Assembly: GCA_963809795.1 (NCBI GenBank) | Contig: CAWELN010000012.1 | Coordinates: 62,001 to 126,000 of the forward strand | Reading direction: 5' to 3' | Length of the DNA: 64,000 bases | DNA from: DASUAS01 sp963809795 | GTDB taxonomy: Bacteria; Actinomycetota; Acidimicrobiia; IMCC26256; DASPTH01 | Shown: one piece after another, positions 54,419 through 60,814 of the stretch | How the letters are laid out: each line of letters opens with the position of its first letter | Position numbering within the stretch: position 1 is the first letter of the stretch | Made by a program: the position numbers and the translations under genes | The notes under the pieces: model-generated | The model's database searches: none | Told to the model about the DNA's origin: nothing | Seen by the model: only the letters and a program-made list of their open reading frames with translations

Positions 54419-55965
54419 CCCTTGTCGACGAAGAGCGGTCCCGTGACGACCTTGCCGCCCTTGTCGTACCCGGGCTGCGGGACGAGGCAGATGCGGTAGT
54501 TGACCGGGTTGGGGGGGAGCGACGGGTGCGCGCACGGGTACTCGGGCTTGGTCAGCACCTGCGCGTACGCGACTTTCGTCGGAGGGTGGTTGATGATCTG
54601 CGTCGCGCGCGGCGCCGGTGATCCCTTCGCCGCGATGCTGTCAGTGAAGGGCAGGGCCTCGAACGCCTTGATCGCGGACTTCTGCGTGAGATTCGGCCCG
54701 GCGTTGTACAGGGCACGCCCCAGCGTGCGGTACATCGCGCAGATCAAGGCGACCGTGCTGTACGGATCGCGCGCGAAGGCAGGAGGAGCGGGTTCGGGGA
54801 GGGTGTCCTTCGCCAGCGTCGTGTTGGCGTCGTAGTCCTTGTTGCAGACGGTCACGAGATCACCCTCGGTCGCGCCCGCCCGCCAGTCCTGCTGACCAGC
54901 CGGGGAGTAGGCGTTGATCTTCATGTCGTTGATCAGCTTCGCCCCGTCCGCGCCGCCGACGATGCGGCTGAGGTCGGCCACGGCGTCGTACTGCGCATCG
55001 AGGTTGTAGATCTGGATGGCCTGGTCGAGGCCCTGGTTGCGCAGTTCCTTGGTGAGCGCCGCAAAACGGAAGGTGTTGCCACCGGCGCTCCCGGTGATGA
55101 GAACGTTGACCCCGTCCTGCTTCAGCTGGTTGACGAGCACCGGGTACTGCGACGAGATGTCACCCGCCGGGTCAGGCGTGAGCGGTGTGGAGTACACGAC
55201 CTTGACGCCCTTCGACTTCAGCAGATCGGTGACGTTGGCCTTGATCAGGTCGATGCCCGTCGTGAAGGTGGGGTACAGCACCGCGACCTTCTTGCCCTTG
55301 AGCTTGCCGCTCTCGAGCAGGTCGAGCATCGGCGCCTGGTACTGCGCCACCTCGTTCGTGTTGCCGAACAGGATGTGCCGGCCCTGGGCCGTCTTCAGGT
55401 ACTCGTTCTGGGTCACGAGGCCGTCGAGCATGAGGGTCTTGTGGTCGTCGGTGATGCACTGGGGCGCGGCGAAGCCGCCGGTCCAGGTCATCACGATGAA
55501 CGGCTTCTCGTCCTCGGTCGCCTTGATGCAGGCCGCCTGCGCGTTCGCGAGCGTCGTGGCCTGGTCGGCGGCGCCGCCCGCCTGCTCCACCACCGCGAGG
55601 TCGAGCTTGCGGCCGTTGATGCCGCCGCAGTCGTTGACCATCTTGGCGAAGGTCTTGAGCATGTCCACGGGGTCGCCGAGGTTGTACCGGTAACCCTGTG
55701 GTGAGTCGCCGGGCTGCAGGGGCAGCTCGATCGCGACCATCTTGATCGAGTCGGCGGTCACGCCGGGCGCCGTCGCCTTCAGGCCGGTGTGCTTCGCGGT
55801 GTCCTTGGTGCAGAAGGAGGTCTTCGACGTGAACGGCGACGTCGACGGATCGGGTGTCACGCGCGGCGCGGCCGCCGCGGCCGCGGTTGCTCCGAGGCCG
55901 GCGGTCACGCCGAGCCCGAGCGCCAACGTCAACAGGCCGACGAGTGCGTGCCCAGGACGAATCAT
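54415..55965 (-). CDS. Periplasmic (type I) branched-chain-type ABC substrate-binding protein
   Basis: 516 aa from the ATG at 55965 with a GGGGGGA site. Signal peptide residues 1-33 ending in the AAAAAA region; the mature part has the Peripla_BP_6 layout (VDMLKTFAKMVNDCGGINGRKLDLAVVEQ near residue 105; KGKKVAVLYPTF near residue 235; VNVLITGSAGGNTFRFAAL). A pair of Cys near the N- and C-termini may form disulfides. It is longer than LivJ (~370 aa), with a C-terminal extension. Its stop overlaps the convergent MFS-LivF stop by three bases, and the start faces the LivHMG start. Confidence 0.88.
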   Translation of the reverse strand: MIRPGHALVGLLTLALGLGVTAGLGATAAAAAAPRVTPDPSTSPFTSKTSFCTKDTAKHTGLKATAPGVTADSIKMVAIELPLQPGDSPQGYRYNLGDPVDMLKTFAKMVNDCGGINGRKLDLAVVEQAGGAADQATTLANAQAACIKATEDEKPFIVMTWTGGFAAPQCITDDHKTLMLDGLVTQNEYLKTAQGRHILFGNTNEVAQYQAPMLDLLESGKLKGKKVAVLYPTFTTGIDLIKANVTDLLKSKGVKVVYSTPLTPDPAGDISSQYPVLVNQLKQDGVNVLITGSAGGNTFRFAALTKELRNQGLDQAIQIYNLDAQYDAVADLSRIVGGADGAKLINDMKINAYSPAGQQDWRAGATEGDLVTVCNKDYDANTTLAKDTLPEPAPPAFARDPYSTVALICAMYRTLGRALYNAGPNLTQKSAIKAFEALPFTDSIAAKGSPAPRATQIINHPPTKVAYAQVLTKPEYPCAHPSLPPNPVNYRICLVPQPGYDKGGKVVTGPLFVDKG

Positions 55966-55988
55966 GGTCCCCCCTGACATGACCGGTA

Positions 55989-56032
55989 GCGCCTGGCGAG
56001 TGTCACACGCGCGGCGAAATCTCGCCAGGCGC
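55989..56032. promoter_or_regulatory. 12-bp inverted repeat between divergent transporter genes
   Basis: GCGCCTGGCGAG (55989-56000) and CTCGCCAGGCGC (56021-56032) are perfect inverted arms separated by 20 bases. They lie in the 155-base gap between the divergent substrate-binding protein and LivHMG genes, 24-67 bases upstream of the former's start. A dimeric regulator or a looping site is plausible. Confidence 0.5.
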
Positions 56033-56120
56033 GGGTGAGTGTATGGTTCGCGAGGCCTCGCGCGCGGTCGCGCGGCACGTGCCGCATACCAGCCGCGGAT
56101 GCAGGGGGAAGAACCGCCCG

Positions 56121-59009
56121 ATGATCCACGTCCACGGCTGGGACATCTCGCAACAGATGGTGCTCACCGGTGCGGTGATCGGCCTCTCCTACAGCGCCAT
56201 CGCCGCCGGGCTCATCCTCGTCTACCGGGCCAGCGGCATCGTGAACTTCGCCGTCGTCGCGTTCGGCGCCGTCGCGCTCGGGCTCTTCGGCCTGCTGACG
56301 GAGCACGGGTGGGGTTTCTGGCCGTGCCTGATCGTGTCGGTGCCGTTCGCCGCGATCGTCGCGATGGCCGTCGAGGTACTGATCATCCGCCGGCTCGAGC
56401 ACCCGCCTTCGGGCCGCGGCACCGGCGCGCCGCGACTCGTGCTGCTGATGGCCACGATCGGGATCGCGCAGCTGCTCGGCTTCCTGATCCTGATCTTCGC
56501 CGACCTGCTGCCGGACGTCCCGCCGGGCGGCGACTTCCCGACCCTGGTTCCCAAGGATTGGAGTTGGCAGGTCAGCTCCGAGCTGCAGGTGACTGCGCGC
56601 GAGATCAGCGTGCTGATCGCGGTGCCGATCCTCGTGGTCCTGCTCGCGTGGATCATGACCCGGACGCGATTCGGGCTCATGGTGCGCGCCGCCGCCGGCA
56701 ACCCCGACAAGGCGCGTCTGGTGGGCATCTCGGTCGCGCGGACCTCGACGCTCGTGTGGGGGATCTCGGCCGCGTTCACCGCCACGACGCTCATCGTCCT
56801 CGCCGCCGTGCAGTTCGTGACCCCGCTCGGTGCGGCCAACGGCACCGCGCAACTCACGCTCGGCTACCCCGTGTTGGTGAAGGCGCTCCTCATCGCCATG
56901 ATCGCCCGCATGCGGATCCTGTGGCTCACGGTGCCGGTGGGCATGGCGCTCGGCATCGTCGAGGTGATCTTCCAGCAGAACGTCACCGGTGCCGACGCGA
57001 ACGTGTTCGCGCTCTGGCTGTTCGTCGCGACGCTCGTCGTCGTGCTGACGCTCGCGCCGACGGCACGCGCCGCGGCCGACTCCGAGCCGTCGTGGAAGCT
57101 CGCGGGCCGGACCAAGCCGCTGCCCGAACGGGTCCGGGGCACGTGGGCGGTGCGCCAACTGCCGCGCTTCGGCGTCGCCGCGGTTCTCGTCGTCCTCACG
57201 ATCATTCCCGCATTCGCCACCCAGGCGTCGCAGTCGTTCCTCTGGACGCGGGTGCTGATCTTCGCGATCGCCGGTTGCTCGCTCACGATCCTGAGCGGGT
57301 GGGCAGGACAGCTCTCGCTCGGCCAGTTCGGCTTCTCGGCGATCGGCGGCCTCGTCACCGTTCGCCTGGTCGGCGAGGGGTGGTTCGGCCTCCACAACGT
57401 GCCGTGGGGCGTCGCCGTCGCGTTGGGTGTGCTCGTCGGCGCCGCGGTCGCGCTCGTCATCGGGATCCCCGCGCTTCGCATCCCGGGCCTGTACCTCGCG
57501 GTGACGACGCTCGCGTTCGCGGTGTTCGTCGAGAACTGGCTGGTCAATCAACACTGGCTGGGCGTCGACCCGCTCACCGGCCAGATCCCCGTCCTGCAGA
57601 AGCCGGATGCGGGCATCGTGAACTTCTCGTCGCGCCGGTCCTACTACTACCTGTGCCTCGGCTTCCTCGTCGTGTGCCTCGCGGTGCTGGCGCAGCTCCG
57701 GCGGACCGGCATCGGACGCACGATCATCGCCGTGCGCGACAACGAGCGTGCGGCGGAGGCGATGACATCGTCGGCGACGCGCGCCAAGCTCGTCGCGTTC
57801 GCGCTGTCGGGTGGCATCGCGGCGCTCGCGGGAGCGCTGTACGTCACGGCGCTGCCCACCAACACGCCCAGTGCCACGTTCGCCACCACCGAGTCCGTCA
57901 CGCTGGTCGCGATCGCCGTCATCGGCGGCCTCGGTTCGATCGTCGGGCCCGTGCTGGGCGCCGCGTGGGTGATCGGTCTCCCGACCCTCTTCCCCGACTT
58001 CGCGGCCGCGCCGCTCCTCGTGTCGTCCGTCGGTCTGCTCGGGCTGCTCCTGTTCTTCCCGGGTGGTTTCGTCGAGGTCGCATACCGCGTTCGCGACGCT
58101 CTGGGCGCCCGCGTCGCGTCCCGGCTCCCTCCCGGGCCCGCGCGGCAGCGAGCCGACGACACCTCGATCCCGGTGCCCGCGGTACTGGAGCGCGTTGACG
58201 ACGCTGCGGTCCTGCCCGCCGAATGGCTGTCCGTGCACGACGTGACCGTCCGCTTCGGCGGGCGCGTCGCGGTGGACGCGGTGAGCCTGCACGTCGGCGC
58301 GCGCGAGATCGTCGGCCTGATCGGGGCGAACGGCGCGGGGAAGTCGTCGCTCATGAACGCGATCGGCGGCTTCGTACCGTCGACGGGGACGGTCGAGGTG
58401 CTCGGTCACGACCTCAGCCGGCGCGCGCCCTACCAACGCGCGCGCGTCGGCCTCGGCCGCGGCTTCCAGTCGGCGCGCCTGTACGACGACCTCACGGTCC
58501 GCGAGACCGTCCTCGTCGCTCTCGAAGCGCGCGAGCGCACGCCGATCGTGTCGTCGATGCTCGCGTTCCCGCGGTCGTCGGCTCGGGAGCGCGCCAAGCG
58601 CACTGAGGCCGCCGAGATCATCCAGTACGTCGGCCTCGACCGGTTCGCCGACGAGTTCGTCTCCAACCTCTCCACGGGCACGCGCCGCGTCACCGAGCTG
58701 GCGTGCCAGCTCGCGATGGGCGCGCGGGTCCTGCTCCTCGACGAGCCGACCGCGGGTCTCGCGCAACGCGAGACCGAGGCGTTCGGCCCGCTCATCCTCC
58801 AGGTGCGGCGGGAGCTCGACGCCGCGGTGCTGCTCATCGAGCACGACATGTCGCTCGTGATGCAGGTCAGCGACCGCGTGTACTGCCTCGAAGCGGGCAG
58901 GGTGATCGCCGAGGGCCCACCGGAACAGGTTCGTCACGACCCGCTGGTCGTTGCGACCTACCTCGGGACTGACGTCCGCAGCATCCAGCGCTCGGGCGCG
59001 GTCACTTGA
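56121..59009 (+). CDS. LivH-LivM-LivG triple fusion (branched-chain-type ABC importer)
   Basis: 962 aa in one frame from the ATG at 56121; the open frame extends to 56043 but with no better start. Residues ~1-290 are LivH permease (GLSYSAIAAGLILVYRASGIVNFA, the typical start); ~345-655 are LivM permease (GWAGQLSLGQFGFSAIGG); ~699-962 are LivG ATPase with Walker A GANGAGKSS, signature LSTGTRR, Walker B LLLDEPTAGLAQ and H-loop LLIEHDMSLV. Normally three proteins, here one polypeptide. With the MFS-LivF fusion and the binding protein, the whole importer is made from three chains. Substrate could be branched amino acids, amides, short acids or aromatic acids. Confidence 0.9.
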   Translation: MIHVHGWDISQQMVLTGAVIGLSYSAIAAGLILVYRASGIVNFAVVAFGAVALGLFGLLTEHGWGFWPCLIVSVPFAAIVAMAVEVLIIRRLEHPPSGRGTGAPRLVLLMATIGIAQLLGFLILIFADLLPDVPPGGDFPTLVPKDWSWQVSSELQVTAREISVLIAVPILVVLLAWIMTRTRFGLMVRAAAGNPDKARLVGISVARTSTLVWGISAAFTATTLIVLAAVQFVTPLGAANGTAQLTLGYPVLVKALLIAMIARMRILWLTVPVGMALGIVEVIFQQNVTGADANVFALWLFVATLVVVLTLAPTARAAADSEPSWKLAGRTKPLPERVRGTWAVRQLPRFGVAAVLVVLTIIPAFATQASQSFLWTRVLIFAIAGCSLTILSGWAGQLSLGQFGFSAIGGLVTVRLVGEGWFGLHNVPWGVAVALGVLVGAAVALVIGIPALRIPGLYLAVTTLAFAVFVENWLVNQHWLGVDPLTGQIPVLQKPDAGIVNFSSRRSYYYLCLGFLVVCLAVLAQLRRTGIGRTIIAVRDNERAAEAMTSSATRAKLVAFALSGGIAALAGALYVTALPTNTPSATFATTESVTLVAIAVIGGLGSIVGPVLGAAWVIGLPTLFPDFAAAPLLVSSVGLLGLLLFFPGGFVEVAYRVRDALGARVASRLPPGPARQRADDTSIPVPAVLERVDDAAVLPAEWLSVHDVTVRFGGRVAVDAVSLHVGAREIVGLIGANGAGKSSLMNAIGGFVPSTGTVEVLGHDLSRRAPYQRARVGLGRGFQSARLYDDLTVRETVLVALEARERTPIVSSMLAFPRSSARERAKRTEAAEIIQYVGLDRFADEFVSNLSTGTRRVTELACQLAMGARVLLLDEPTAGLAQRETEAFGPLILQVRRELDAAVLLIEHDMSLVMQVSDRVYCLEAGRVIAEGPPEQVRHDPLVVATYLGTDVRSIQRSGAVT

Positions 59010-59075
59010 CCGCGCCCGACCCGCGGCGCGCGCCACTCCTCGGGGGTGGCGCCACACCACTGGCACGACCACTGG

Positions 59076-59096
59076 GCGCCGACGACGCTTCGGCGC
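59076..59096. terminator. Hairpin after LivHMG gene
   Basis: GCGCCGA (59076-59082) and TCGGCGC (59090-59096) make a 7-pair stem with a 7-base loop, 67 bases after the LivHMG stop. It could be part of a terminator, but no T-run follows. The rest of the 185-base gap shows only the ribosome-binding site of the next gene. Confidence 0.3.
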
Positions 59097-59194
59097 ATCA
59101 CGGGGTGCGTTGCGGAACCAGCTAATTTCGAAGACCTGACCCCAACCTTGGTGTCGCGGTGGAACGCCTCTCACCGAGCGGAGGAGGCAACGAG

Positions 59195-60358
59195 ATGACG
59201 TACGCATGTGGCCGGCCGATGCTGGACGCTGACAGCCATCTCATGGAATTGCCCGGCTTCTTGGACCCGTACATCGAGCGCGACCTGCGCGACGAGCTCA
59301 AGGGCCGCGAAATGTCGCGGCTCGCGTCGAGACTCGACGCGGCAGTGGCGGCTGCGGAGCGGCGGCGGACGAATCCACAGCAACGCGCCGACGCGGAGGA
59401 ACGTCTCCTCCAGGACAAGGGCTGGAACGCTCTGGGCGCGTTCGACTCGGCGGAGCGGAGCCGGGCCCTCGACCTCTTCGGGTTCGACGCCCAGTTCGTG
59501 TTCGCGACCTTCTCGACGTCGATGTTCGTCGGGCGCGACGAGGACCTTCTCTACGCGGGCAGCGCGGCACACAACCGCGCGGTCGCAGCCTTCTGCGAGC
59601 ACGACCCGCGGCTGCTACCCGTCTCCTTCGTCCCGCTCGTCGATCCCGTCCGAGCCGTCCGCCTCCTCGAAGCGGCGATCGATCTCGGGTCCGGCGCGAT
59701 CCACGTCCCCTCGACCGCTGCCGGTGCGCGCGGACCGACACACCCCGACCTGGACCCGTTCTGGCGGTTGCTGAACGACTCGGGGATCCCGTTCGTGTTG
59801 CACATCGGCGGAGGCGGACGCCTGATGGACCGCGCGTTCCACAACAACGGGCGTCCGGTCACCGACCACCTCGGCGGTGGCGAGAACATCCGCTCGAAGG
59901 ACTTCCTGGCGATCAGCAGCTCGCCATCGGTGTTCCTGGGCGCGTTGATCCTCGACGGCCTCTTCGACCGCTGCCCCGATCTCCGCGGCGGAGTCATCGA
60001 GGAAGGCGCGAGCTGGGTGGTGTCGTGGCTCCGCACCCTCGACCACGCCCAACGCGCGTTCCGAGGGACCGAGGAGCCGCTGCGTGAGTTGCAGCTCAAG
60101 CCGAGTGAGTACGTCAAGCAGCACCTCAAGTTCACGCCCTTCGCGGGTGAACCGGTCGGTTGGATGATCGAGCAGGCCGGCGCCGAGCTGTTCATGTTCT
60201 CCACCGACTTCCCCCACCCCGAAGGCGGTCGCGATCCACTGGCGAAGTTCGAGGCCGAGCTGATATCGACCAATGAGCAGGAACAGCACCGGTTCTTCTA
60301 TGCCAACATGGCCGAACTCCTCGGCCGGTCACTTGAGCCGAGGACCGCGAACGCCTGA
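59195..60358 (+). CDS. Amidohydrolase-2, DADSHLMELP subgroup
   Basis: 387 aa from an ATG with GGAGG. The metal motif is LDADSHLMELPGFLDPYI near residue 9, then a helical insertion (DELKGREMSRLASRLDAAVAAAERRR) and FGFDAQFVFATFSTSMF, HIGGGGRLMDRAFHNN near residue 203, EEGASWVVSWLRTLDHAQ and a late FSTDFPHPEGGRDP. The ninth amidohydrolase-2 in this window. It stands alone between the transporter genes and the tRNA, so it may act on imported material. Confidence 0.87.
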   Translation: MTYACGRPMLDADSHLMELPGFLDPYIERDLRDELKGREMSRLASRLDAAVAAAERRRTNPQQRADAEERLLQDKGWNALGAFDSAERSRALDLFGFDAQFVFATFSTSMFVGRDEDLLYAGSAAHNRAVAAFCEHDPRLLPVSFVPLVDPVRAVRLLEAAIDLGSGAIHVPSTAAGARGPTHPDLDPFWRLLNDSGIPFVLHIGGGGRLMDRAFHNNGRPVTDHLGGGENIRSKDFLAISSSPSVFLGALILDGLFDRCPDLRGGVIEEGASWVVSWLRTLDHAQRAFRGTEEPLRELQLKPSEYVKQHLKFTPFAGEPVGWMIEQAGAELFMFSTDFPHPEGGRDPLAKFEAELISTNEQEQHRFFYANMAELLGRSLEPRTANA

Positions 60359-60448
60359 TTGCCCAGCTCGAGCTGCCTCGAGACGTCAGCTCGTCGCTCG
60401 ACGTCGGCCCGGGCCCAAGGGTTCTCCGCCGGGTATTCTCCAACACCC

Positions 60449-60520
60449 GCCCTCGTAGCTCAGCGGATAGAGCATCGGCCTCCGGAGCCGTGTGCGCAGG
60501 TTCGAGTCCTGCCGAGGGCG
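60449..60520 (+). tRNA. tRNA-Arg (anticodon CCG)
   Basis: A 72-base cloverleaf: acceptor GCCCTCG pairs with CGAGGGC; D arm GCTC-AGCGGATA-GAGC; anticodon loop CTCCGGA giving CCG, which reads CGG; T arm GCAGG-TTCGAGT-CCTGC. The outermost anticodon-stem pair is a T-T mismatch. No CCA is encoded. A TATTCT at 60434-60439 may be the -10. The 3' end of the tRNA is a usual integration site for mobile elements, and a relaxase gene follows. Confidence 0.9.
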
Positions 60521-60814
60521 CCCTTCCATCTGGGCCCTGACCAGGGACTTTACCTAGTAGGTCGTGTGCCGCGAGTGTCCACCAGGCCTCGCAAGACCCC
60601 CTCACCGCCCGATGTTCGGGGGAAGGCCCGGGGAAGGCCGAGGATGGGCAGGGTCTGGAACGCGCTCATGGGTGACGAACCCACGACCACAGCTTTCACG
60701 ACCTCGCGGCACAAGACTCGCCGCGCTGGTGATCCGGGTAAGGGATAACCCGCGCTGCCCCGGACCCGACGGTTGACTCGGTCAATTAGTTAGCGGAGAT
60801 AGCTGTCCAGCAGT
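60521..60814. other. 294-bp region between tRNA-Arg and relaxase gene
   Basis: No convincing gene. Contains the inverted repeat TGTGCCGCGAG (60565-60575) / CTCGCGGCACA (60703-60713), and near 60774-60800 a small TTGA-CTCGG-TCAA hairpin with an unusually AT-rich AATTAGTTAG. This could hold an attachment site, a terminator for the relaxase or an origin of transfer, but nothing distinguishes these. Confidence 0.4.

Noticed and set aside
55962..59207. 1081-aa minus-strand ORF
   Set aside because: Arg/Asp/His-rich, no domains, wholly opposite the LivHMG fusion: a shadow of GC-rich codon bias.
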